NCBI RefSeq assembly: GCF_018129985.1
Contig: NZ_JAFCKT010000006.1
Coordinates: forward strand, 358,741 to 422,740
Origin: Bradyrhizobium sp. SZCCT0148
GTDB lineage: Bacteria > Pseudomonadota > Alphaproteobacteria > Rhizobiales > Xanthobacteraceae
DNA: 64,000 bases
Direction: 5' to 3'
The notes beneath the pieces were generated by a model. That model saw only the letters and a program-made list of their open reading frames with translations. It was not told the origin of the DNA and made no database searches. The first letter of the stretch is position 1, and every line of letters begins with the position of its first letter. A program made the position numbers and the translations under genes. Below are positions 8,012 through 16,838 of this stretch, in pieces.

Positions 8012-9463
8012 TCATGCTGGCGCTCCACTCATCAGCACCGCGCGAGCCCTGTTCACGAACTCCGTGGTGACGCGCGCTTCACCGGCCTGGCGCACACCGC
8101 TCTCGGCGGCATCGCGCAGGCGCTTGGCCGCCGAGATGCGCACCAGTACGGGATGGGCCTCCAGCACCTCGTCGAGGAGCGCTTTGGCCTCGTCGCTCCA
8201 GAGAATTTCCTCGTGCAGCCGGGCTGGCGTCGGGTCGACGCGATCGAGATCGGCCGCCAAAGGCAGGATATTGAACAACGCGTCGAACAGAGCGTTGCAG
8301 ACCTCCTGAACGAGGTAGGTCGCGCCCGAATAGCCCATGAACGGCGTGCCGGTGTGGCGGCGAATCACCGCGCCCGGGAACGACGCCGGCACATAGATCG
8401 CCCGGCCACCTGCCTCGGCCAGGTACATGCGCTCGTTGTAGCTGCCGAACAGGATCAGCGGCGGCTTCTCGCGCACGGCAGATCGTACGGCATCGTTGTC
8501 CGGCTTGACGCCCGCTTTCCGCGAGAAGGAGAAGGTGCATGGCAGGCCCATCTCTCTTTCCAGGAAATTCCTGACGCCGCGTGCATAGGTCTCGTTGGCG
8601 ACAATGGCGAAGCTGGCCGTGCCGAAAAAGTCCTGGGTCACCGATCGCCACAGATCCCAAAGCGGCTTGATGGTGGTGTGCTTCTCGCGCGCGATGAATG
8701 GCTCGGGATCGAGGCCCAGCATTTCGCCGAGCTTGCGCAGGAATCTGGTGGTGGAGTGAAGGCCAATCGGCGCCTGCAGATAGGGACGCTCCAGCGCCTC
8801 GCACAGCATGCGGCCGAACTCGCGGTACATGCAGACGTTGACGTCAGCATTCACCAGCTTAGGAATGTCGGCGAGGTGACTGCCAAGCGGAAACACCATG
8901 TTGATGTCGGCGCCGATACCCTCGATCAACCGGCGGATTTCGGCAAGATCGGACGGCATGTTGAAAGTGCCATAGATCGGCCCGATGATATTAACGCGCG
9001 GCTTGACGCCCTCGGCACGTGGCTTGCGTTCGGGGATCTTCTTGACCCCGTATTCCTTCCAGAGCCAAACGATGGCGCGGTCGGCGCTCTGCCACTGATC
9101 CTCGTCGATGGTGCGCGGCAGGAAACGCTTGATGTTTGTTCCCTCCGGGGTCACGCCGCCGCCGATCATTTCCGCGATCGAACCGGTGACGACGACGGCC
9201 GGCAGATAGGGATCGAGCACGCGGTGGGCGCGTTTCATCGCGCCTTCGGTACCGGTCTGTCCGAGCTCTTCTTCGCCGAGGCCCGTCACCACAATTGGTA
9301 GCTCGTGCGGCGGCAAAGCGTCGGTATAATTCAGCACCGATGTGACCGGCAGATTCTCGCAACCGACCGGTCCATCGATGATGACCTGCATGCCCTTCAC
9401 TGCGGTGAAGGCATAGACAGCTCCCCAGTAACCACCCGCGCGATCATGATCCAGGACGAGCAT
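8012..9463 (-). CDS. bchZ: Chlorophyllide a oxidoreductase subunit Z
   Basis: A 483-residue nitrogenase-like catalytic subunit. With BchX and BchY it reduces the C7-C8 double bond (ring B) of chlorophyllide a derivatives to the bacteriochlorin. The N-terminal LVLDHDRAGGYWGAVYAF and GPVGCENLPVT with a cluster-ligand Cys are typical for BchZ. The ATG at 9463 overlaps the bchY stop by one base (TGATG); the frame is open for 133 further codons upstream, but that part is the shadow of bchY. Part of the bchCXYZ-puf superoperon. Confidence 0.96.
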   Translation of the reverse strand: MLVLDHDRAGGYWGAVYAFTAVKGMQVIIDGPVGCENLPVTSVLNYTDALPPHELPIVVTGLGEEELGQTGTEGAMKRAHRVLDPYLPAVVVTGSIAEMIGGGVTPEGTNIKRFLPRTIDEDQWQSADRAIVWLWKEYGVKKIPERKPRAEGVKPRVNIIGPIYGTFNMPSDLAEIRRLIEGIGADINMVFPLGSHLADIPKLVNADVNVCMYREFGRMLCEALERPYLQAPIGLHSTTRFLRKLGEMLGLDPEPFIAREKHTTIKPLWDLWRSVTQDFFGTASFAIVANETYARGVRNFLEREMGLPCTFSFSRKAGVKPDNDAVRSAVREKPPLILFGSYNERMYLAEAGGRAIYVPASFPGAVIRRHTGTPFMGYSGATYLVQEVCNALFDALFNILPLAADLDRVDPTPARLHEEILWSDEAKALLDEVLEAHPVLVRISAAKRLRDAAESGVRQAGEARVTTEFVNRARAVLMSGAPA

Positions 9464-11070
9464 CAGATCATCTCCTCGGCTTTGCGCTTCTTGGCCTGGG
9501 CTTCGATCTGTTTCCTGTATTTTTCCCGGAATGCCACGTTTTCGTTCGGCGTATCCTCCCAGATGCCGGCCGCGTGGCCCTCGCCGACATCGCCGAAGAA
9601 TTCCTTCATCTCGTCGAAGCGGCTCTGGTTCGCGAGCGCCGCGTTGACGACCTGCGCGAGAGATCCGGCACCCGCAACGCCGAACAACGGACGCGCCGAA
9701 ATCAGGTTGGTGAAATACAGAGCCGGGATCGCGAGCTGTTTGGCCTTCTGGACGATGGGCGTGGTGCCAATGGCCAGATCGGGTTTGAACTCGCCGACAG
9801 CCGCGAGGTCCATTTCGAGCGATGCGCGATACTGGACTCGTGCGCCCCTGGATTCCAGCCATTCGCGGTCGGCATCAGACCATTGCGTTCTTGGGCAGGC
9901 GGTTCCGACATACGGCACGCGCGCGCCGCTCTCGATAAGGAGCCGCGCGACGAGCAGTTCGGAACCCTCATAACCTGAGACAGTGATCCGCGCGTCGATC
10001 GGCTTCGCCGCGAGTGCAGTTTTGATCATCGGCAGGAAGCGGTTCTTGGCGGCGTCGATCTTATCGCGCGCGACGTTGCAAGCCGTGCCGATGGATTCAA
10101 GCCAGGCTTCGGTGCCATCATGTCCGACCGGGGCGGAACCAACGATCTTGCGTCCGGCCAGTTCGAACTGGCGGAAGCTCGCGGTGTAGAACGGATGGAT
10201 CGCTGCAATCACGGAGCCGTCCAGCGCGGCATAGAGCTCGCGCCACTCGCGCGTCGGCACCACCGGACCGGCCGCGAGACCGAGCGGCTCCAGCATCATG
10301 CCGATGCCGACCGGATCGGCGGGGAACATTTCGCCGACCAGCGTGACTGTCGGCCGTTCGCTCTTGCCGCCGCGCGGCGCCTGCACCGGCCCCTGCTCCA
10401 CTTCCTTGCGGGCATATTCGAGCATCGCTGCCGCCAGCACATCCTTTGCCTCGGCATGGGTCGGCACACCGAAACCAGGCACGTCGATGCCAATGATTCG
10501 GACGCCGTTGATTTCATCCGGCAACAGATCCAGCGGAACGCCCGACGCCGTCGGCACGCAGAGATTGGTAATGATGATGGTGTCGTATAGCGCGGGGTCA
10601 GCGAGCTTGAAGACGGCTTCGCGAATGTCCTCGAACAGTTTCCCGGTGACGAGCGTCTCGGAGTTGAAAGGCACATAGCCGACGGTGCGCCGCGCACCGT
10701 AAAAGTGTGAGGTAAAGGTCAGGCCGTAGACGCAACATGCCGAACCCGACAGGACCGTCGCCGTGCGCCGCATCCGCAGGCCGACCCGGAGCGAACCGAA
10801 CGCCGGGCACATGCTTTGCGGCTGGTCATGCGGGCCTTTGGGATAGTCGGCGGCATACCGGTCGAGGATATCGCTCTTTCCCGCAGCGCTGGCGGCAGCC
10901 TTGAGTTCGGCGGCGCCGGCATGACAGCCCAGGCCGTCGGTTTTCGTCGCCGCGGCGTTGAGGGTCGGCGGGGCAACGACAGCGTCCGTCGCGGCCAGCT
11001 CGACCTCGACGGGCTCATTCACGACAGACTCGGATATCGCGCCGGCGTATCGCGGCAGAAGGACGTTCAT
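9463..11070 (-). CDS. bchY: Chlorophyllide a oxidoreductase subunit Y
   Basis: A 535-residue nitrogenase-like subunit partnering BchZ in chlorophyllide a reduction. Cysteines for the shared iron-sulfur cluster are visible in SMCPAFGSLR and SGSACCVYGL (about residues 85-120). The start is the ATG at 11070 with GGAG six bases upstream, 25 bases after bchX; an alternative in-frame start at 11106 would overlap bchX by 11 bases. The first 75 residues are Ala-rich and poorly conserved. Confidence 0.95.
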   Translation of the reverse strand: MNVLLPRYAGAISESVVNEPVEVELAATDAVVAPPTLNAAATKTDGLGCHAGAAELKAAASAAGKSDILDRYAADYPKGPHDQPQSMCPAFGSLRVGLRMRRTATVLSGSACCVYGLTFTSHFYGARRTVGYVPFNSETLVTGKLFEDIREAVFKLADPALYDTIIITNLCVPTASGVPLDLLPDEINGVRIIGIDVPGFGVPTHAEAKDVLAAAMLEYARKEVEQGPVQAPRGGKSERPTVTLVGEMFPADPVGIGMMLEPLGLAAGPVVPTREWRELYAALDGSVIAAIHPFYTASFRQFELAGRKIVGSAPVGHDGTEAWLESIGTACNVARDKIDAAKNRFLPMIKTALAAKPIDARITVSGYEGSELLVARLLIESGARVPYVGTACPRTQWSDADREWLESRGARVQYRASLEMDLAAVGEFKPDLAIGTTPIVQKAKQLAIPALYFTNLISARPLFGVAGAGSLAQVVNAALANQSRFDEMKEFFGDVGEGHAAGIWEDTPNENVAFREKYRKQIEAQAKKRKAEEMI

Positions 11071-11095
11071 GTTGCGCTCCGCGTCATGCTGCCGC

Positions 11096-12091
11096 TCACG
11101 CCGCATCGTAGACGACTTCGAGGGACGGCTTGTCGACCACCGATTTTCCGCACATGTCTTCCATCGTCGCAGGCTCGAGTACGACGCCGCGACCGACCAC
11201 TTCGCCCTTGAACAGGCCGAGCAAGCCGTCCTGGGTCAGCGGCGTGGGGCGAACCGGCGGCGCCAGGCCGACATTGGTGGCAAGCTCCTCGAACAAGGAA
11301 CTCCACTGCCCGCCCGGCAGGCCGATGATCTCGTAATTCGCGCTCTTCTTGCGGATGTCGTCGTCGGCCGGGATTGCCGCAAGGACGGGAATGCCGACCG
11401 TCTGCGCAAATGCCGCCGCCTCGCCAGTGCCGTCGTCCTTGTTGATGACCATGCCGGCAACGCCCACATTGCCGCCGAGTTTGCGGAAATATTCGACTGC
11501 CGAGCAGACATTGTTGGCGACGTAGAGCGACTGGAGGTCATTGGAGCCGACGACGATGACCTTCTGGCACATGTCACGCGCGATCGGCAGGCCAAAGCCG
11601 CCGCACACCACGTCGCCGAGGAAGTCGAGCAGCACGTAATCGAATCCCCACTCGTGGAAACCGAGCTTCTCCAGCAGTTCGAAGCCGTGGATGATACCCC
11701 GGCCGCCACAGCCGCGGCCGACCTCGGGGCCGCCGAGCTCCATCGCGAACACGCCGTCGCGCTTGAAGCAGACGTCGCCGATCTTGACCTCCTCACCGGC
11801 GAGCTTCTTCTTCGACGAAGTCTCGATGATGGTCGGACAGGCGCGACCGCCGAACAGCAGCGACGTGGTGTCGCTCTTCGGGTCGCAGCCGATCAGCAGC
11901 ACTTTCTTGCCCTGCTGCGCCATCATGTAGGACAGATTGGCCAGCGTAAAACTCTTGCCGATTCCGCCCTTGCCGTAGATCGCGATGATCTGGGTTTCCT
12001 TGGTCGCCGGCGTCGTCACCGGCGCATCCGGCTCGATCGACGCTTCCGCTCGCAGAGCGTCCTTCATGTTGATGTTCGGCACGACATTCAT
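11096..12091 (-). CDS. bchX: Chlorophyllide a oxidoreductase iron protein subunit X
   Basis: A 331-residue NifH-like ATPase that passes electrons to BchYZ. The P-loop IYGKGGIGKS is at residues 38-47, and the cysteines that hold the bridging [4Fe-4S] cluster are in GGPEVGRGCGGRGI and DVVCGGFGLP. The N-terminal extension of about 35 residues ahead of the P-loop is normal for BchX compared with NifH or BchL. The ATG overlaps the bchC stop by four bases (ATGA). Confidence 0.97.
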   Translation of the reverse strand: MNVVPNINMKDALRAEASIEPDAPVTTPATKETQIIAIYGKGGIGKSFTLANLSYMMAQQGKKVLLIGCDPKSDTTSLLFGGRACPTIIETSSKKKLAGEEVKIGDVCFKRDGVFAMELGGPEVGRGCGGRGIIHGFELLEKLGFHEWGFDYVLLDFLGDVVCGGFGLPIARDMCQKVIVVGSNDLQSLYVANNVCSAVEYFRKLGGNVGVAGMVINKDDGTGEAAAFAQTVGIPVLAAIPADDDIRKKSANYEIIGLPGGQWSSLFEELATNVGLAPPVRPTPLTQDGLLGLFKGEVVGRGVVLEPATMEDMCGKSVVDKPSLEVVYDAA

Positions 12092-13029
12092 GAGAGCGAA
12101 CTCCAGTTCAGGACCATTTTCAGGCAAGCCGACTCTTCGAACGCGACGCGATAGGCGTTGGAAGCATCCCGGGCATCGTGGTGGTGGGAGATCAGGCCAT
12201 CGAGCGAGAGCCGTCCGGATTCGACCAAGGCCTTGATCGCGACGAGATCGGAGGGCTGCCACTCCGCGGCAACGCGAAGCCGCGCCTCGCGCATGAACGC
12301 GGGCGGAAACGCAAAGGACAGCCGCTCGCTGTAGAATCCAGCCAGCACGATCTCGCCGCCCGGCGCGATGCGGCCAATCAGGGAATCGAGCAGGCTGGCG
12401 TCGCCGCTCACGTCATAGATGCTCTTGTAGTCGCGCCGCGTATCATGCTCGGGATCGATCACACCGTAGTCGACGGCACCGCCGACGCGCGCCGGATTTT
12501 TCTCCCATACGGTCGGCGGCTCGTTGCGAACTGCGATGGAGATGCGCGCCAGCAGTCGCCCCAGCACGCCGTGACCGACGATGCAGTCCGGTGCCGAGGC
12601 ACCCCGCGTCGCGATGGCATGATACGCCGTCGCCGCCAGCGCTAGCAGAATTCCACGTTCAGCGAGATGTTGATCGAGCGGCACCACGCGTTTTGCTGCG
12701 ACCACCAGCCGCGACGCGGAGGCGCCAAACAGGCCACGGACCTCGCCGAAACATTTCGCGCCGGGCACGAAGACGCGTTGACCCGGATGGAGGTCAGTAG
12801 AACTTCCTGCCTCAACCACGCGGCCAACCGACTCGTAGCCTGGCACCAGCGGATATCCCATCCCCGGGAACGAGGGCATTCGTCCAGACCACAGCAACCG
12901 CTCGGTGCCTGTGCTGACTCCGCTCCAGTCGACATCGACGACGACATCGTCGGCGGTCGGAGCAGTCAAAGCCAGCCGATCGAGCTCGATCTGCTCAGGC
13001 TGCTTGAGAACCACCGCGATGGTCTCCAT
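12088..13029 (-). CDS. bchC: Bacteriochlorophyllide a dehydrogenase (3-hydroxyethyl)
   Basis: A 313-residue medium-chain-dehydrogenase-type enzyme that oxidises the 3-hydroxyethyl group of bacteriochlorophyllide to acetyl. It has an N-terminal GroES-like fold (GYESVGRVVEAG, about residues 64-75) and an NAD-binding half with VGHGVLGRLLAR. First gene after the PpsR-box promoter in the gap downstream of crtF, and translationally coupled to bchX. Confidence 0.95.
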   Translation of the reverse strand: METIAVVLKQPEQIELDRLALTAPTADDVVVDVDWSGVSTGTERLLWSGRMPSFPGMGYPLVPGYESVGRVVEAGSSTDLHPGQRVFVPGAKCFGEVRGLFGASASRLVVAAKRVVPLDQHLAERGILLALAATAYHAIATRGASAPDCIVGHGVLGRLLARISIAVRNEPPTVWEKNPARVGGAVDYGVIDPEHDTRRDYKSIYDVSGDASLLDSLIGRIAPGGEIVLAGFYSERLSFAFPPAFMREARLRVAAEWQPSDLVAIKALVESGRLSLDGLISHHHDARDASNAYRVAFEESACLKMVLNWSSLS

Positions 13030-13072
13030 CGCTCCACTCCGATCTTGGCGGAAGCTGAGAGGGCTCCGCGAT

Positions 13073-13104
13073 TGTCATGCTAGACTTACATTTGTGACTG
13101 TCAA
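13073..13104 (-). promoter_or_regulatory. bchC promoter with PpsR box over the -10 region
   Basis: An exact TGT-N12-ACA palindrome spans 13073-13090. On the minus strand a sigma-70-like promoter can be read: TTGACA at 13104-13099, a 16-base spacer, and TAGCAT at 13082-13077, so the PpsR box covers the -10 element. The -35 overlaps the last codon of crtF. A CrtJ/PpsR box over the bchC promoter is well known in Rhodobacter capsulatus; the promoter elements here are read by eye. Confidence 0.78.
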
Positions 13105-14327
13105 GTTTGATTAACGCCAATTTCGATTTTTCGCGCCCTGATCACGCTCGCAAGCATGGGCATCGCCACGGGCCGCAGCGCAATCTCGCAAAAGCCGGCC
13201 TCGGTGAGCATGTCTCGCAGCCGCGCGAAGGTCCTGGGCCGGCCGCTGCCCATCGCGAGCAGATAAAAGGCGAAATACGCATCGCCGATCGGCTCGGCGC
13301 CGCGAACGCCGGAGATGGGCTCGGCAATCAGCAGCGTGCCGCCGATTGGCAGGCACAAGTGAATCGCGCGAAGCAGCGTCATGACGTCGGCGTCGTCGTG
13401 ATCGTGGATCACGCGCACCAGCGAGACGATATCGGCACCCTCGGGAAGACGGTTAGCGAGAAAGCTCCCGCCGATCGCGACCGCGCGCGACGACAATCCC
13501 TCGGCACGAAACCGTTCGCTCGCCTGGTCGGCCACCGCAGGCAAATCGAACAGCACGCAGCGCAGTCTGGGCGTCTCGGCTGCAACGGCGGCGATGAACG
13601 ATCCGTCGCCGCCGCCCACGTCGAGCAGACAGCGATGTCGACGAAACGAATAAGCCGACAGTATCTGCTGCGAGATCATCGGCTGCGACGCAGCCATCAA
13701 CGCCGTGTAGGGTGCGATCGCTTGACGCGGCAGATTGGCTGCCTTGCGATTCGCCGCGTAAGGCCAATAGGCGGCGAGCTGCCCCGCGCCCGCGTCACCG
13801 CGCAGCAGCGCGATCGGATCCCTCAGGTCGTCGTACAGCATCGCATGATGCTCGATCATGGCAACGACGCCGGGATTGCCCCTGAGGGCCGCGCCGCGCG
13901 AACCAAGACCGTAGCGGCCGTCGCTGCGACGCTGCAGCAATTGCAGCGAGACCGCCGCATCGAGCAACGTCAACGTCGCGTCGACTGGCAGCGGCACACG
14001 CGATGCCAGCTCCGCCGAATTCAACGGGCCATCTGCCACTTGATCGAACAGCTTCAGGCGGACGCAAGCAAACAGAACCTGCGAATACACGAAACCGGCA
14101 CAGAGATCGAACAGCGCGCCTGCCCGACGCCGCGCGATCGGTCGCGTCAGCGCAAAATTCCCGGCAAACCGATGAAAAGACTGGTTGGAAAGGATCGAAT
14201 CGCGCCACGCGAGCATGCGATCACGCAACGACGGCCGGGACGCGCTGTGTCCTGAAGGGACGACACCCGCACCGGACGGCGCCTTGGATGTCTCGCCTCG
14301 ACCGTCACGATGCGCGATCGCGGCCAT
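13101..14327 (-). CDS. crtF: Hydroxyneurosporene/demethylspheroidene O-methyltransferase
   Basis: A 408-residue SAM-dependent O-methyltransferase of the plant-COMT-like family that makes the methoxy groups of spirilloxanthin-type carotenoids. An N-terminal winged-helix dimerisation region is followed by the SAM motif LLDVGGGDGSFIAAV and the later LVRVIHDHDDADV. The start at 14327 lies five bases after the crtE stop; the frame is open to 14420 inside crtE. The gene ends within the bchC promoter. Confidence 0.92.
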   Translation of the reverse strand: MAAIAHRDGRGETSKAPSGAGVVPSGHSASRPSLRDRMLAWRDSILSNQSFHRFAGNFALTRPIARRRAGALFDLCAGFVYSQVLFACVRLKLFDQVADGPLNSAELASRVPLPVDATLTLLDAAVSLQLLQRRSDGRYGLGSRGAALRGNPGVVAMIEHHAMLYDDLRDPIALLRGDAGAGQLAAYWPYAANRKAANLPRQAIAPYTALMAASQPMISQQILSAYSFRRHRCLLDVGGGDGSFIAAVAAETPRLRCVLFDLPAVADQASERFRAEGLSSRAVAIGGSFLANRLPEGADIVSLVRVIHDHDDADVMTLLRAIHLCLPIGGTLLIAEPISGVRGAEPIGDAYFAFYLLAMGSGRPRTFARLRDMLTEAGFCEIALRPVAMPMLASVIRARKIEIGVNQT

Positions 14328-14332
14328 CGTGG

Positions 14333-15199
14333 CTACGCGGCGAACTGGGCAAGCTTGGCCGGCACCAAACGCTTGGCTTCCGAGAGCATCAGCAACCGCA
14401 GCTCGGCGCCATTGGGGCATGGCGGGATCGCATCGATGGCGCCACGCACGAGGTCGTGCAAGCGGTACAGCGCGCCATCGAGGCCGAGTTCGATCACCGC
14501 GCTGGGACGCCCGAGCGCGAGGTCGCGGCCGACGGGCTTGCCGATCTCATCTTCGTCCGAGGCCGCGTCACGAATATCGTCGGCGACCTGATAGGCCTCC
14601 CCGAGCTTTTCCCCGACCATCCGCCACGGCTCGCAATCGGCGCCGGCTGACGCGGCGCCTGCGACCGTAGCCGCGGCGAACAGCGCGCCGGTCTTGGCGC
14701 GGTGATAATGTGCGAGATCGATCTTGTCTTCGCATTCCCAGGCTTGCCCCGCGACGATCCCTGAAGGCACGCCGACGGATCGGGCCACCGTCAGGGTGAG
14801 CGTCGCCAGCCGCTCCGGCGTGCATTGAAGACGCGCCAGCGTCTGGAACGCGAGCACGATCAACGCATCTCCAGTGAGAACCGCGAGCGGCTCGCCAAAT
14901 GCCTTGTGCACCGATGGACGGCCACGCCGCGTCTCGGCCGCGTCGAAGCAGGGTAGGTCATCATGCACGAGCGAGGCACAATGCAGGAGTTCGAGCGCCG
15001 CGCCGGCAGCGTCAGTAGCCGCTGGATGATCCTCACCGCACGCCGCTGCGACGCTATGGACGAGCCTCGGCCGCACCCGCGCACCGCGGGGAAACACGGC
15101 GTAACGCATGGCCGCCGCCAGCCGGGGCGGACAACCTGGAAGCTCGGCCTGATCAATCGCGTCGTTCAGTGCCCGTTCGATCCGGCTGGTGACGTCCAT
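14333..15199 (-). CDS. crtE: Geranylgeranyl diphosphate synthase
   Basis: A 288-residue trans-prenyl diphosphate synthase supplying C20 units to carotenoids and to the bacteriochlorophyll tail. The first Asp-rich motif is DDLPCFD (spacing D-D-x4-D, usual for this branch) and the second is DDIRD. A GGGAG lies six bases before the ATG at 15199. Transcribed leftward from the divergent, PpsR-box-containing promoter shared with crtD. Confidence 0.95.
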   Translation of the reverse strand: MDVTSRIERALNDAIDQAELPGCPPRLAAAMRYAVFPRGARVRPRLVHSVAAACGEDHPAATDAAGAALELLHCASLVHDDLPCFDAAETRRGRPSVHKAFGEPLAVLTGDALIVLAFQTLARLQCTPERLATLTLTVARSVGVPSGIVAGQAWECEDKIDLAHYHRAKTGALFAAATVAGAASAGADCEPWRMVGEKLGEAYQVADDIRDAASDEDEIGKPVGRDLALGRPSAVIELGLDGALYRLHDLVRGAIDAIPPCPNGAELRLLMLSEAKRLVPAKLAQFAA

Positions 15200-15238
15200 G
15201 GCAGGCTCCCGTGCTCGACACAAGGAATGTCAATTTAA

Positions 15239-15286
15239 CTTGTCGATTGGAGTGTAAATAAATATAGACACATGTCAATCGACAAG
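15239..15286. promoter_or_regulatory. Divergent crtE/crtD promoter with PpsR box inside an 11-bp inverted repeat
   Basis: An exact TGT-N12-ACA box occupies 15253-15270. It is flanked almost concentrically by a perfect 11-bp inverted repeat, CTTGTCGATTG at 15239-15249 and CAATCGACAAG at 15276-15286. For crtD (plus) TTGTCG at 15240-15245 and TATAGA at 15263-15268 are 17 bases apart. For crtE (minus) TTGACA at 15278-15273 and TACACT at 15256-15251 are 16 apart. One bound PpsR would therefore cover both -10 regions. Promoter elements are read by eye. Confidence 0.78.
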
Positions 15287-15302
15287 CCGGAGCCGGTGCA
15301 AG

Positions 15303-16838
15303 ATGCCCAGAGATTGTGTTGTCGTTGTCGGCAGCGGTGTCGCCGGGCTGGTCTCCGCCTTCGCGCTCGCAGCACGCGGCCTCGACGTGACTGTCCTGGA
15401 ACGAGCCGCCGCGCCGGGCGGCAAGATGCGGCAGATCGCGGTTGGCGCCTCGATGATTGACAGCGGTCCGACCGTCTTCACGATGCGCTGGGTGTTCGAC
15501 GAACTGTTCGCGGCTGCCGACCGGAATTTTGCGGACCACATCAGCTTGAGCCCGCTGGATATTCTCGCCAGACACGCGTGGGACGAGAATGCCCGGCTCG
15601 ACTTGTTTGCCGATCAGGAGCGCACAGTCGACGCAATCGGGGATTTTGCCGGCGCGGTGGAAGCGGATGGCTATCGTGCCTTTTGCCGGGACAGCCAACG
15701 CATCTACGAGATTCTCGAGAAGCCGTTCCTGCGTGCTCCCCAGCCGAGCATGGGCGGACTGATCGGCGCCGACGGCCTTCGCGGGCTTATGCGATTGCCG
15801 CAGATCAAACCGTTTTCGTCGATGTGGTCGGCGCTCGGAAAGTATTTCGTCGATCTAAGGCTGCGGCAATTGTTTGGACGGTACGCGACCTATTGCGGAT
15901 CGTCGCCGTATCTGGCGCCCGCAACGCTGATGCTGGTTGCGCATGTCGAGCGCGAAGGCGTCTGGAGCATCGACGGCGGCATGCATGCACTCGCCAAAGC
16001 GCTGGCCGATTGCGCAAGGTCCTTTGGCGCGACGATCCGCTACGGTGAGGACGTCAGCGAAGTTCTGATCTCCGGCGGCCACGTCGGTGGCGTCAGGCTT
16101 GCAAGCGGCGAGCGTATTGCTGCGGACGCCGTGATCATGAATACTGATGTCGGCGCCTTCGCGGATGGAATGTTTGGAGATCCTGTCCGTCGCGCCGCAG
16201 CCGCGATCCCGCTCCGCGCCCGTTCGTTGTCCGCCATGACATGGAGCGCCGTCGCAAAGGCGGATGGCTTTCCGCTGCAACGGCACAACGTCTTTTTCTC
16301 GGGCGATTATGCAGCCGAGTTCGACGACATTTTCGCGCATGACCGGCTCCCGCGCGAGCCGACCGTGTATGTCTGCGCCCAGGATCGCGACGATGACATC
16401 CCGCCGGTCGGTCCCGAGCGATTTCTGGTGCTGGTCAACGCGCCCGCAAATGGCGACCGGCATGCCTACGATGCAATGGAGGTGGCACAATGCGCGCAGC
16501 GGACATTTGGCATGCTGGAGCGACGCGGCCTGCGACTCCAGCCGCAAGCGGATGCGATGCAAGCGACGACGCCGGCGGATTTCAACCGAATGTTTCCGGC
16601 CACCGGCGGCGCATTATACGGCCGCAGTTCGCACGGATGGACGGCCTCTTTCCAGCGTCCGGGAGCACGAACGAAAATACCGGGGCTGTACCTGGCGGGA
16701 GGGAGCACGCATCCGGGTCCGGGCGTGCCGATGGCGGCCTTGTCGGGACGGTCGGCAGCAGCCAGCCTGCTCGCGGACCTGAGTTCTCGCGGGTCGTTCC
16801 GGCAAACGGCTATGCGTGGTGGTATGTCGACGCGCTGA
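15303..16838 (+). CDS. crtD: 1-Hydroxycarotenoid 3,4-desaturase (methoxyneurosporene dehydrogenase)
   Basis: A 511-residue CrtI-family FAD enzyme introducing the C3-C4 double bond in spirilloxanthin synthesis. It opens with the dinucleotide fold VVVVGSGVAGLVSAFALAARG and ends in the family C-terminal signature GLYLAGGSTHPGPGVPMAALSGR. After this signature the frame runs about 30 residues further (SAAASLL... to GGMSTR) and overlaps the crtC coding region, which is longer than usual. The only rightward gene pair in this part of the cluster. Confidence 0.93.
   Translation: MPRDCVVVVGSGVAGLVSAFALAARGLDVTVLERAAAPGGKMRQIAVGASMIDSGPTVFTMRWVFDELFAAADRNFADHISLSPLDILARHAWDENARLDLFADQERTVDAIGDFAGAVEADGYRAFCRDSQRIYEILEKPFLRAPQPSMGGLIGADGLRGLMRLPQIKPFSSMWSALGKYFVDLRLRQLFGRYATYCGSSPYLAPATLMLVAHVEREGVWSIDGGMHALAKALADCARSFGATIRYGEDVSEVLISGGHVGGVRLASGERIAADAVIMNTDVGAFADGMFGDPVRRAAAAIPLRARSLSAMTWSAVAKADGFPLQRHNVFFSGDYAAEFDDIFAHDRLPREPTVYVCAQDRDDDIPPVGPERFLVLVNAPANGDRHAYDAMEVAQCAQRTFGMLERRGLRLQPQADAMQATTPADFNRMFPATGGALYGRSSHGWTASFQRPGARTKIPGLYLAGGSTHPGPGVPMAALSGRSAAASLLADLSSRGSFRQTAMRGGMSTR

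Noticed and set aside
8153..9301. 382-codon plus-strand frame opposite bchZ
   Set aside because: Antisense shadow; bchZ is unambiguous.
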